Source: Synergistaceae bacterium (GTDB lineage: Bacteria > Synergistota > Synergistia > Synergistales > Synergistaceae). Taken from it: 32,520 nucleotides of DNA. Of the stretch, positions 14,624-22,516 are shown in pieces (position 1 is the first letter of the stretch; each line of letters begins with the position of its first letter). The stretch covers positions 1-32,520 of the forward strand of contig JAIRKI010000063.1 in assembly GCA_031260185.1 (NCBI GenBank), in the 5' to 3' direction. The notes below the pieces were generated by a model that worked only from the letters and a program-made list of their open reading frames with translations, did not search any database and was not told the DNA's origin. Made by a program: the position numbers and the translations under genes.

Positions 14624-17600
14624 TTATCGCGACTCCTCGAATATGACTTCCGCGTCATGCGCCAGATCTTCGATATTATAGTTTACGCTCGTCACCGCGA
14701 AGTCAGGGCGTTCGCGGAACGGACGCTTCAAGTATACGGTCTTCGTGTCCTTGCCGTCTACCTCTACAATCGCCAGAATATATTCGTCCGGTTTGTTCAG
14801 CGCCGTGAGTATCTCGTTCTTGCTGACCGTGACGGTGGTCGCGCCTTTTATCCTGCCTTTTACCTCGATGAAGCGGAGGGGAGCCAGTTCGCCACGGATA
14901 TTTTCCGGTATCAGCGATTCCACGTCGTAGCCGCATTTCGCCGCGCTCACGTCGCGGGGGACGAATCCGAGCGACGTTTCGATTTCAATTACGGTTTTCA
15001 TCGCGGCAAGTTCAACCTCGCGCCGAGCCATTGTGTCTGCGGTAAATGTGTCAACCTTGCCAGTCAGCTTGTTCAGCAGTCCTCGCGGGATGATGAGCGC
15101 GCCGCCGACTATCACTGGCGGCATCGCGGAGATGAGTTTTTCTGTCTCCAGTTCGGCAAGCCGTTTCCGCATACGGGCTTCCAGTTCCTCGGCGCGGCGG
15201 GCCGCCATCCGGGAGTTCTGTTTAGCGTTGGTCTTGCCGGCCGCCTCTTTCTGCTTCAAATCGGCGGAGCGAAAGTCCCAATATTGTATCTCGGAGGTCA
15301 TCCGCTCTTTGACGGCTTTCATTGTCTTGTCGATGAGTTTCGTCTTGCGCTCGCGTACCTCGGCGACATGGGCGGGGATAACCCGCGAAATGGCATAGCC
15401 GACCGCGATTTCTTCCACGTTCGATTGCAGCCACCGCTGACTTCCGATAAACGAGCGGATGGCGGCTTGCTCGTCCTCTTTGGCGGCTCGGTAATCGAGG
15501 TACGGAGCGTATCCGGCGTTTGCCGCCGCGCCATCCTCCTTTATCTCCACAAAATGGATGTGCTTGGAAATAACGCGCTTGCTCCCATTCGGCAGGATAA
15601 CGCCATCTTGAACGGAATCTTCCACATAGAACAGAAGTCTCGGTTCCGTGCCGTAATCGGCGTCGTCGATGAAAACCGCGCCGCGTTTCAGCGCGTCCAT
15701 GTTTCGCTCGCGCACAAGGTCGATGGTCGCTTCAAGCAATGGATGTCCCGGCGCAATCAGCGCGGCGGGAACTTGCCCTTGTACGCTGCGGTAGGGTTTG
15801 TCGAAGCAAATCCGCTCATAGCGCCCGAGAACAGGCTCGCCGAAGCCTGTCCGCATGTCACGGTTACGGACGGCAAACGGCACAGAGGTGATTTCATAAC
15901 GCCCCTTTTCGCGCGCGCGGATTTTGCTCCCGACGCCGGTGAACGCCTCTATAAAAAAGGATTCGACGAAGTGCGGCTGAAGTTTATGCGCTTCCATACG
16001 CTCCATATCCTCACGGATTGTCGCAACTTGACGGATGTCCATTGCGTTCTCGGTCAGCGCGTGTTCGTCGAGCAGCCGTTGGAGCGCTTCTCGGTCGAGC
16101 GAATGGTCGACCACTTGATAGAGCCTCGCCCTGACATCCGGGTCGTTGCCGTAACGTATGGCTTCGAGTATCAGGCCTTTCAGCGACTTGTTATCGAATG
16201 TCACTTTGCCGAGAACGTCAAAAACTTTCCCGTGAAGGGCTTCGCGCTCCTGTTCCAATTTCTCGAAAAGTCGCTGGAACACCATACCCTCGCGGGTTTC
16301 CTTTGAAACAAGATTCCACAAATGGCATACTTCCGTCTGTCCAATACGGTGGATGCGCCCGAAACGCTGTTCAAGCCGGTTCGGGTTCCACGGCAGGTCG
16401 TAGTTCACCATCAAATGCGCCCGCTGGAGGTTGATGCCTTCTCCCGCCGCGTCGGTGGCGATGAGGATTCGCACTTCCCTGTCCCGCTTGAACAGTTCCT
16501 CGATCTTTCGCCGCTCGCCGCGGAGCAAGCCGCCGTGTATGGTCACAACAACTTCTTCGCTGCCGAGCAAGGAGCGGATTTTGTCCGTAAGATAACGGAG
16601 CGTGTCGCGGTGTTCCGTGAAGACAATCAGTTTCTCGCGTTGCCGCAGTCCGGGCTCCGGCCCGGCCGCTCCGAACATATTGTCATTGTCTTGGAGCAGT
16701 TTGGAGAGTTCGTCCCACTTGCGGTCAACGCCGCTTTGACGGACATCGTTCGCCATGCGCTCCAGCTTTTTCAGCGTGGCGATTTCCGCTTCCAGCTCAG
16801 CGATGGTCTGCGCCGCCGACGCCTGATCGGCTACTTTTTCCTCCGCGTCTTCCAGTTCCGAAGACGGCAGGTCGTCATCGTCGCAGTCCTCATAAGAGGC
16901 AGTGAAGATATATTCAGAAGCCCGTTTTCCGAGCCGTTCCTCGGCAAGTCGGTTTTCAAGCCGCTCGCGGCGGCGTCTCAATGATTGATAGATGGCTTCG
17001 GGAGAGGATGCAAGTCTTCTCTGCAATATCGTCAGAGCAAAGCCGATCGTGGTCTTCCGCTCATTGTTCAGTTGGTCGGCGCGGTTGAACTCTTTCTGTA
17101 CATATTCCGTCACCGCTCCGTACAGTTTCGCCTCGATGGGTGAAAGGTCATAGTTGACCGAGTAGGCGATGCGCTCCGGGAACAACGGCGTCCCGTCGAA
17201 TTTCAGCAGTTCCTCTTTCACAAGTCGGCGCATCACATCGGACATATCCACAGCTTGACCGCCGCTTCTCGCCACGCCCTCGAAACGGTCCCGGTCGATA
17301 AGCGACATGAAAAGCCGGAAATCTTCCTCTTTGCCATTGTGCGGCGTGGCGGTCAAGAGCAAAAAGTGTCTTGTAATGGACGAGAGAAGCCGCCCGAGCT
17401 GGAACCGTTTTGTGTATTTGATTTCGCCGCCCCAAACGGTGGCGGACATCTTGTGCGCCTCGTCACAGACGATCAAGTCCCAGTCGGTGACTTTCAGTTT
17501 TTCCCGAAGATCCTCGTTGCGGGAGAGTTTGTCCAGACGGACGATGCAGAGATTCGTTTCCGTAAACACGTTGCCCGTAACGGCGGATTCGATGCGGTCA

Positions 17601-18151
17601 TTCGTGAGAATCTCAAACCGCAAATCGAACTTGCGATAGAGTTCATCCTGCCACTGTTCGGCCAAGTTTCCGGGGGAGACTATCATGCAGCGTTTCAGGT
17701 CGCCGCGCACGAGCAGTTCTTTTAAGAACAGCCCGGTCATGATCGTTTTGCCGGCGCCGGGGTCGTCCGCAAGGATGTAGCGGAGCGGCAGACGCGGGAG
17801 CATTTCCCGATAAACCGCCGAAATCTGGTGCGGCAACGGCTCGATCGACGACGTATGCACGGCGAGGTACGGATCGAATATATGGGCGAGGTTGATGCGA
17901 TAGGCTTCCGACGCAAGGCGCAACAGATCGGCGTCCGCGTCGAAACTCCAGGGCAGGCTCCCGTCCGCGACGGTAAGTCGCTCTTCGTCTTCCCTATACA
18001 CAAGTTGGCTGGCTAGCTGCCCTTTGGCGTCCTTGAACGTAATCTCCATGACGGCGTTGCCGTACCATTTTGCGGCGACAACGCTGACGGGGGCGTTCCC
18101 GGCTATACCGACGACATTTGCACCAACCGTTATATCCTCAAGTCGAGCCAT
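14624..18151 (-). CDS. SNF2/DEAH-family defence helicase with C-terminal DUF3883 domain
   Basis: 1175 residues. Superfamily-2 motifs: I at residues 128-137 (ADDPGAGKTI), II CDEAHKM near 230, III LLTATPHNGKEED, V ATDAAGEGINLQ and VI RFGRIHRIGQ near 590-610. A charged coiled-coil insertion lies around 410-480. The C-terminal 130 residues (KCGYDVES ... RFIEVKGRIKG) form a DUF3883 domain, a restriction-endonuclease-like fold with a D...E-x-K pattern. This is the COG0553-type helicase found with DUF1156 methylases and DUF499 ATPases, and it is related in architecture to the DISARM helicase DrmD. ATG 18151 has GAGGAA eight bases upstream, inside an upstream reading frame that overlaps its first 22 bases. 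Expected role is DNA translocation or remodelling on invading DNA. Confidence 0.9.
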   Translation of the reverse strand: MARLEDITVGANVVGIAGNAPVSVVAAKWYGNAVMEITFKDAKGQLASQLVYREDEERLTVADGSLPWSFDADADLLRLASEAYRINLAHIFDPYLAVHTSSIEPLPHQISAVYREMLPRLPLRYILADDPGAGKTIMTGLFLKELLVRGDLKRCMIVSPGNLAEQWQDELYRKFDLRFEILTNDRIESAVTGNVFTETNLCIVRLDKLSRNEDLREKLKVTDWDLIVCDEAHKMSATVWGGEIKYTKRFQLGRLLSSITRHFLLLTATPHNGKEEDFRLFMSLIDRDRFEGVARSGGQAVDMSDVMRRLVKEELLKFDGTPLFPERIAYSVNYDLSPIEAKLYGAVTEYVQKEFNRADQLNNERKTTIGFALTILQRRLASSPEAIYQSLRRRRERLENRLAEERLGKRASEYIFTASYEDCDDDDLPSSELEDAEEKVADQASAAQTIAELEAEIATLKKLERMANDVRQSGVDRKWDELSKLLQDNDNMFGAAGPEPGLRQREKLIVFTEHRDTLRYLTDKIRSLLGSEEVVVTIHGGLLRGERRKIEELFKRDREVRILIATDAAGEGINLQRAHLMVNYDLPWNPNRLEQRFGRIHRIGQTEVCHLWNLVSKETREGMVFQRLFEKLEQEREALHGKVFDVLGKVTFDNKSLKGLILEAIRYGNDPDVRARLYQVVDHSLDREALQRLLDEHALTENAMDIRQVATIREDMERMEAHKLQPHFVESFFIEAFTGVGSKIRAREKGRYEITSVPFAVRNRDMRTGFGEPVLGRYERICFDKPYRSVQGQVPAALIAPGHPLLEATIDLVRERNMDALKRGAVFIDDADYGTEPRLLFYVEDSVQDGVILPNGSKRVISKHIHFVEIKEDGAAANAGYAPYLDYRAAKEDEQAAIRSFIGSQRWLQSNVEEIAVGYAISRVIPAHVAEVRERKTKLIDKTMKAVKERMTSEIQYWDFRSADLKQKEAAGKTNAKQNSRMAARRAEELEARMRKRLAELETEKLISAMPPVIVGGALIIPRGLLNKLTGKVDTFTADTMARREVELAAMKTVIEIETSLGFVPRDVSAAKCGYDVESLIPENIRGELAPLRFIEVKGRIKGATTVTVSKNEILTALNKPDEYILAIVEVDGKDTKTVYLKRPFRERPDFAVTSVNYNIEDLAHDAEVIFEESR

Positions 18152-18270
18152 TTCTTTTCCTCAATAGCCTCCGCAAACGATATGTCTATATATCGGTCAC
18201 CACTTTCCGTTAAAAAAGGTGTCAATGGGATCGGTTTTGACGAGAAAAGAAAACAAACTGACCAATCATC
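18130..18270 (-). pseudogene. Orphan C-terminal tail of an unknown gene upstream of the helicase
   Basis: An open minus-strand frame, absent from the track, runs from the dxr stop region to TAA 18130. It reads DDWSVCFLFSSKPIPLTPFL then TESGDRYIDISFAEAIEEKKWLDLRI. It overlaps the helicase start by 22 bases and carries the helicase ribosome-binding site (GAGGAA), exactly as the other coupled genes of this operon do. Reading back in the same frame it enters dxr with no start codon close by. I infer that this is the 3' end of a former first or upstream gene of the defence operon, whose 5' part was lost at the junction with dxr. I do not recognise the family. Confidence 0.45.
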
Positions 18271-19447
18271 ATCTTCCGTAAAGAGATGAACACAGTTCCG
18301 CCGCGAGCCGTTCCCCTTCCGATATCAACCGCACCGCGTCGCCGAGAGACGACGGGGACGGGCCGTTATACGTTTCCAACGCACGCTCTATTACATTCGA
18401 TATGGCCAAAAACGGAATACGCCCGTCCAGAAAGGCGCTCACCGCGGCTTCGTCGGCGCCTACCAGAAGCGGCGGATAGGGGCCGCCCCGCCGCCCCGCC
18501 TCGCGGGCTATTGAAAGACATGGGAAACGCGTCTCGTCGGGAGCGAAAAATTCCATCGACCAGTTCTCACACTCCGGCGCGGCAAATTCCTCCATGCCGC
18601 CGAGCGGCAGACGGTCAGGCCACGCGAGCGCAGCGGCGGAAGAGATTCTCATATCGGGTTTGTGGAGCAGCAATTTCACGGTCGCGTCGCTGAACTCGAC
18701 CATTCCGTGAACCTGAGACGACGGGTGTATGACGGCTCTTACCCGTTCCGTTCCCAGCCCGAACAGCCGCGCGGCCTCTATGCACTCGATGCCTTTATTC
18801 ATCAGGTTGGAGGAGTCCACGGTAATTTTAGGGCTCATATTCCAAATCGGATGCCTCAGCGCCTCGCGCGGCGTGACGTTTTTCATGCGTTCGGCGGAAA
18901 ACTCCCTGAAAGGGCCTCCGGACGCCGTCAGAATCACGCGACTTATGTGCGGCCGCGGCTCCGCGCGGAGGCACTGCCAGATCGCGTTATGCTCGCTGTC
19001 GAGAGGACGAAGCTGGTCGGGGCGTCTCGCGAGCGGCATCAGCCACGGCCCGGCCGCCACGACGCTCTCCTTGTTCGCGAGCGATACGTCCTTGTCCGAT
19101 TCGAGCGCCCGTTTGAGCGCGAATATCGCTTCGGTTCCCGAGGAAGCCAGCACCACGTGATCAGCCTCGCCGAGTCCCGCGATGTTTTCGAGACCCGCTT
19201 CCCCGCTCAGCAGTTCTATTCCGTTTTCTTTGAACATCGTCGAATCCTCGGCGGACGGGTTCGCGAGATACGCCGTCTTTGAGCCGAAGCGCTTCGAGAG
19301 GGACAGAAGTTTGCGCGCGTTCGAGCGCGCCGCCATCGCGACGACGCCGAACCGCTCCGGAAACCGCGCGCATATGTCGAGAACGGCGCCGCCGACGATG
19401 CCGGTCGCCCCGATCACGGAAATCCGCGTGAAAGAATCAGAAAACAT
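18269..19447 (-). CDS. dxr: 1-deoxy-D-xylulose 5-phosphate reductoisomerase
   Basis: The track ORF runs to 19711, but the extension is not Dxr-like. ATG 19447 (MFSDSFTRISVIGATG) overlaps the cdsA stop by one base, giving 392 residues, the usual length. NADPH-binding motif GATGIVGGAVLDI is at the N-terminus, then SLANKESVVAAG, DSEHNAIWQ, LTASGGPF, VDSSNLMNKGIE and HPSSQVHGMVEF, which are the substrate, metal and Asn/Lys/Glu motifs of the enzyme. It catalyses the committed MEP-pathway step from DXP to MEP. In many bacteria rseP and ispG follow dxr. Here the next DNA is the defence island, so they are elsewhere or lost. Confidence 0.95.
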   Translation of the reverse strand: MFSDSFTRISVIGATGIVGGAVLDICARFPERFGVVAMAARSNARKLLSLSKRFGSKTAYLANPSAEDSTMFKENGIELLSGEAGLENIAGLGEADHVVLASSGTEAIFALKRALESDKDVSLANKESVVAAGPWLMPLARRPDQLRPLDSEHNAIWQCLRAEPRPHISRVILTASGGPFREFSAERMKNVTPREALRHPIWNMSPKITVDSSNLMNKGIECIEAARLFGLGTERVRAVIHPSSQVHGMVEFSDATVKLLLHKPDMRISSAAALAWPDRLPLGGMEEFAAPECENWSMEFFAPDETRFPCLSIAREAGRRGGPYPPLLVGADEAAVSAFLDGRIPFLAISNVIERALETYNGPSPSSLGDAVRLISEGERLAAELCSSLYGR

Positions 19448-20322
19448 CAACCTATTACCTCGATTATGAAAAAAGTCAGAGTGGCGTTGACAAGTATGCT
19501 GTCGAAACGGTCGAGAAAACCGCCGTGCCCTGGTATCAGGCTTCCGGTATCCTTGACGCGCGCCTCGCGCTTCAGGACGCTTTCCGCGAGATCGCCCAAC
19601 TGCCCGGCCACCCCGCACAACGCGCCCAGCAAAACCAGCGGGAAAGGGGGCAGGTCGAAGAGCACCGGAAGAAGGGAACCGCACACGATACTGGCGACGA
19701 CGCCCATCCAAAAACCCTCCCAGCTTTTTGCCGGACTCACCCTGTCACAGAGAGGGGATTCCCCGAACATCGTGCCGGCGAGATACGCGCCCACGTCGCA
19801 ACTCCAGGTACAGAGAAAAATGGTAAGCAGATATTGTTTCCCCAGCGGATGAGAGCGCAGGAGTATCAGGAAACTCCACGGAAGAACCACGTAAACGAGG
19901 CCTGAGAAAGTGCCCCCGATGTTCCAGAGGGCGTAACTGTGCCCGGTCGCCTGACGCCGGACGGTCTCCGTGAAAAGAACGAGCACCGCGATCATCGCCA
20001 TTATCGAGAGCGTCACGGCGTAACTCAATCCTGCCGATACGGCGAGAAGCATCGACACCCCGCCGACGATGCCCAAGCCGCGCGAAAGGCGGAATTTGGT
20101 GTAAAGCAGGCCGTAAAGCTCCCACAACGAGCGGAGCGCTATCAGAGAAGCCACGATATCCCACGCCGCGCCCCCGGCGATTATGGCGCTTACGACACAC
20201 GCCACTATCGCGGCGCCGCTCGCGGTTCGCTTAAAAAAATCGTGTTCCTTGACCGCTGAGGTCTCCCTGGGTCTGCCCGTCTTATCTTCACCACTACGCC
20301 GCAACGGTTTATGAAGCTCCAT
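19447..20322 (-). CDS. cdsA: Phosphatidate cytidylyltransferase (CDP-diglyceride synthase)
   Basis: ATG 20322 (MELHKPLRRSGEDK) is chosen over the track start 20358 because GGGAG lies seven bases upstream; it overlaps the uppS end by 14 bases. The protein has 291 residues, with several hydrophobic helices beginning near residue 35 (AAIVACVVSAIIAGGAAW). The CdsA signature is complete near the C-terminus: SVLKREARVKDTGSLIPGHG followed by GFLDRFDS. It makes CDP-diacylglycerol from phosphatidate and CTP at the inner membrane, feeding all phospholipid synthesis. The uppS-cdsA-dxr order is widespread. Confidence 0.94.
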   Translation of the reverse strand: MELHKPLRRSGEDKTGRPRETSAVKEHDFFKRTASGAAIVACVVSAIIAGGAAWDIVASLIALRSLWELYGLLYTKFRLSRGLGIVGGVSMLLAVSAGLSYAVTLSIMAMIAVLVLFTETVRRQATGHSYALWNIGGTFSGLVYVVLPWSFLILLRSHPLGKQYLLTIFLCTWSCDVGAYLAGTMFGESPLCDRVSPAKSWEGFWMGVVASIVCGSLLPVLFDLPPFPLVLLGALCGVAGQLGDLAESVLKREARVKDTGSLIPGHGGFLDRFDSILVNATLTFFIIEVIG

Positions 20323-21052
20323 AACGGCGCTCCCTTTCCGAAAAACTCGATATGGCAAGTTCCAGTTCTTTTCCGCCGAACTCGGGCCAGTACAGGTCGG
20401 TGAAATAATACTCGCTGTACGCGCCCTCCCACAGCCAGAAGTTGCTCGTCCTGAAATCCCCGCCGGTCCTTATGATGAGATCGGGATCGGGAATGTCGGG
20501 GGCGTAAAGTTTGCTTCGCACGGCGTCTTCGGTGACCGGGAATTCCGCTCCCTCCGCGAGCAGACGGTTCACCGCGTCAACTATTTCCCGCCTGCCTCCG
20601 TAATTGACGCATATTATCACGTCGATCGCGCGGTTTTCCCGTGTTTTTTCCTCCGCCGCGCGGACGCCCTCGCGTATATCATTGTCGAAAGCGTCCGTCC
20701 TGCCGACGAAACGGATTCTCGCCCCGCGGGCGTGCAGCCGTTCGATCTTGTTTTTCAGATAGAGGCGGAACAGGCCCATCAATCCTTCCACCTCGGAGGC
20801 GGCCCTTTTCCAGTTCTCCGTGGAGAACGCGTAAAGCGACAGGTATTTTACGCCAAATTCATGCGCGCTGTCTATGACGTTCTCGAACGCGCTCATCCCC
20901 GCGCTGTGGCCGGCAATCGCCGGCAATCCCTTTTTTTTTGCCCACCGCCTGTTTCCGTCCATTATAATCCCTATATGTACTGGGATTTTCACCGAACCGC
21001 CGTCAATCGGCAAAAGAAACGCCTCCCGTTCCGCCGGACATTTTCGCTTCAT
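20309..21052 (-). CDS. uppS: Undecaprenyl diphosphate synthase (cis-prenyltransferase)
   Basis: 247 residues by the track start. A GTG at 20992 (VKIPVHIG) is an alternative that would remove the 50-base overlap with udg. Motifs: HIGIIMDGNRRWAKK (catalytic Asp and diphosphate-binding Asn/Arg), GHSAGM, YLSLYAFSTENWKR, VNYGGRREIVDA, PDPDLIIRTGGDFRTSNFWL and YSEYYFTDLYWPEF. These are the five conserved regions of cis-prenyltransferases. It adds isopentenyl units to FPP to give the C55 lipid carrier for peptidoglycan and O-antigen-like polymers. It fits with MurA, the WecA-like transferase and Dxr in this operon. Confidence 0.95.
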   Translation of the reverse strand: MKRKCPAEREAFLLPIDGGSVKIPVHIGIIMDGNRRWAKKKGLPAIAGHSAGMSAFENVIDSAHEFGVKYLSLYAFSTENWKRAASEVEGLMGLFRLYLKNKIERLHARGARIRFVGRTDAFDNDIREGVRAAEEKTRENRAIDVIICVNYGGRREIVDAVNRLLAEGAEFPVTEDAVRSKLYAPDIPDPDLIIRTGGDFRTSNFWLWEGAYSEYYFTDLYWPEFGGKELELAISSFSERERRYGAS

Positions 21053-21665
21053 CCCATTTTTTTCTGACTTCCTGTATGTCGAGCCAGGCCAAATGTTTGG
21101 GCCCGCCCTGTTTCTTGTCGTACTCGTAACGGAGCAGATAACTGGGGTGGAACATCGGCATCACCGATATCCCCCGCCAGTCGAACCAGCGTCCCCGCAG
21201 CCTGCTTATCGCCTCGGTGGTTTTCAATATCCATTTTGTGGGGGTCGCGCCCAACGTGACAATGATCGCCGGGTTCACGAGCAATATCTGGGTTTGCAGG
21301 AACCTGTCGCACGCCGCTTCCTCGTCGGGCCGAGGGGTTCTGTTTCCGGGCGGCCTGCATTTTACGACGTTCGCTATATATACGTCGTTTCTGTCGATGC
21401 CGACGGACGACAGAATTCTCGTGAGAAGCCGGCCCGCCCTTCCGACGAAGGGACGCCCCGTCTCGTCCTCGGTTTCGCCGGGCCCTTCGCCGACGAACAT
21501 GAGGCGCGAGTTCGCGTCCCCCTCGCCTAAAACCACGTTCGTCCGGGTAGACGCGAGCGCGCAGGCCTCGCAGGAATTCGCCTGCCGGCGGCATTCATCC
21601 CACAGCGCCTCGGCGACGCCGCGTCTTTCATCCCGGTTCAGCGCGAATATCGTCTCTTCCGTCAT
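21003..21665 (-). CDS. udg: Uracil-DNA glycosylase, family 4 type with Fe-S cluster
   Basis: Start taken as ATG 21665 (MTEETIFALNRDE), with GGAG eight bases upstream; the track start is a TTG two codons earlier. 220 residues. Active-site motif GEGPGETEDETGRPFVGRAG (family 4 begins GEGPGxxE) and the second motif MFHPSYLLR are present. The four cluster cysteines are visible: CEAC near residue 31, KCRPP near 107 and ACDRF near 123. It removes uracil from DNA to start base excision repair. The gene overlaps both neighbours, so it is co-expressed with cell-envelope genes. Confidence 0.9.
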   Translation of the reverse strand: MTEETIFALNRDERRGVAEALWDECRRQANSCEACALASTRTNVVLGEGDANSRLMFVGEGPGETEDETGRPFVGRAGRLLTRILSSVGIDRNDVYIANVVKCRPPGNRTPRPDEEAACDRFLQTQILLVNPAIIVTLGATPTKWILKTTEAISRLRGRWFDWRGISVMPMFHPSYLLRYEYDKKQGGPKHLAWLDIQEVRKKWDEAKMSGGTGGVSFAD

Positions 21666-21667
21666 CT

Positions 21668-22516
21668 TCAAAACTCCACGCCCGTCACGCTGACGTTGAC
21701 GTTATAAACGTTGAGGCCGCTGAAATACCCGACGCTTTTTGCGGCGCTCCGCCTGACGGTCTCCGCTATCTGCGGTATGTTTTTCGGGCCGGGCTTGATT
21801 TTCATCTCTATATCTATGGAGAGCGAGTCCTCATCTGTGGATGAAACCCTGCTCACCGGGGCCGAACCGACCTGGGGCACTTTCGACGCTATGTGGGAAG
21901 CCAATTGTTCTATCGCCTCGGGCTCGATATGAACCTCCCCGTAGAAGCTGAAAGGCGGGCGGACTATGGTCTTTTCGCCGTCGTAGGGCGATTTGGAACG
22001 CCAGAGGACTTTCAGCCGCCCAACGAGTTTTCCCGCGAAATTCTTGCGCACCAGCACGTGCGATACCGGTATCACGTGCTGTCCCTTGAGTACTCTCTCT
22101 TTTCGGGCTCTCGCTATTTCCTCCGGCGTCGCCACGTCCTCTATGCGCACGATCCTGTCGGGCGGAGGGAAACCGAGTTTATGAATTATCCTGCGGGCCA
22201 TGTCGTCCGACGTCGCGATGACCATCACGGAGCATGGCGCGGCCTTCTCGAAAAACCGCCTGACCGACGCGAGATGTTCCTCGTACTCGAACATGGCGCG
22301 TCTTATGGCGCGAATCCGGTTGCGTTCCGCCTTCGCGCTCCTTCCGCAAACTATCTCCGTGCGCCGTATCACCAAACCGTCGTCTATGATATATTCCGCG
22401 TCCAGGCAGTCGGCCACCATCTGCGCCCTCTGGCTCTTGCCGGTGCCGGCCGCGCCGGTGAAAGCGCGGGTTCTGACCGACCCGAACGTATTTTGCGCCG
22501 CGATAACGTCACTCAT
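21668..22516 (-). CDS. P-loop ATPase fused to an Asp23/Gls24-like domain
   Basis: ATG 22516 overlaps the murA stop (ATGAGTGA); the track begins one GTG earlier. 282 residues. The N-terminal half has a Walker A FTGAAGTGKSQRAQM (about 18-32) and reads like a small NTPase or kinase (AEYIIDDGLVI, MVIATSDDMARRIIHKLGF). The C-terminal half (about 178-282) is an Asp23/Gls24 alkaline-shock-type domain: FYGEVHIEPEAIEQLASHIA ... SLSIDIEMKIKPGPKNIPQI ... YNVNVSVTGVEF. Asp23-type proteins sit near the membrane or cell wall in Gram-positives. Fusion to a P-loop domain is unusual; I associate it with Synergistota but cannot verify this. Function unknown; an envelope-linked regulatory role is inference from the murA neighbourhood. 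Confidence 0.7.
   Translation of the reverse strand: MSDVIAAQNTFGSVRTRAFTGAAGTGKSQRAQMVADCLDAEYIIDDGLVIRRTEIVCGRSAKAERNRIRAIRRAMFEYEEHLASVRRFFEKAAPCSVMVIATSDDMARRIIHKLGFPPPDRIVRIEDVATPEEIARARKERVLKGQHVIPVSHVLVRKNFAGKLVGRLKVLWRSKSPYDGEKTIVRPPFSFYGEVHIEPEAIEQLASHIASKVPQVGSAPVSRVSSTDEDSLSIDIEMKIKPGPKNIPQIAETVRRSAAKSVGYFSGLNVYNVNVSVTGVEF

Noticed and set aside
14600-16306. 568-codon plus-strand ORF opposite the helicase
   Set aside because: It is fully antisense to a well-supported helicase and its translation shows no family motif. Long antisense frames are expected with this codon use.
383-18151. Classification as a standard BREX, DISARM or type I restriction locus
   Set aside because: No PglZ/BrxL, DrmA/DrmB or HsdS/HsdR-like proteins are present. 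Only the helicase type and presence of a methylase are shared.
18185-18240. Perfect TTGACA on the minus strand upstream of the helicase as a promoter
   Set aside because: The nearest TATATA is about 27 bases away, too far for a -10 box, and no other -10 lies at 16-18 bases.
19448-19711. N-terminal 88-residue extension of dxr in the track
   Set aside because: Arg-rich translation of the cdsA 3' end. The Dxr family starts at the GATG nucleotide-binding motif, matching ATG 19447.
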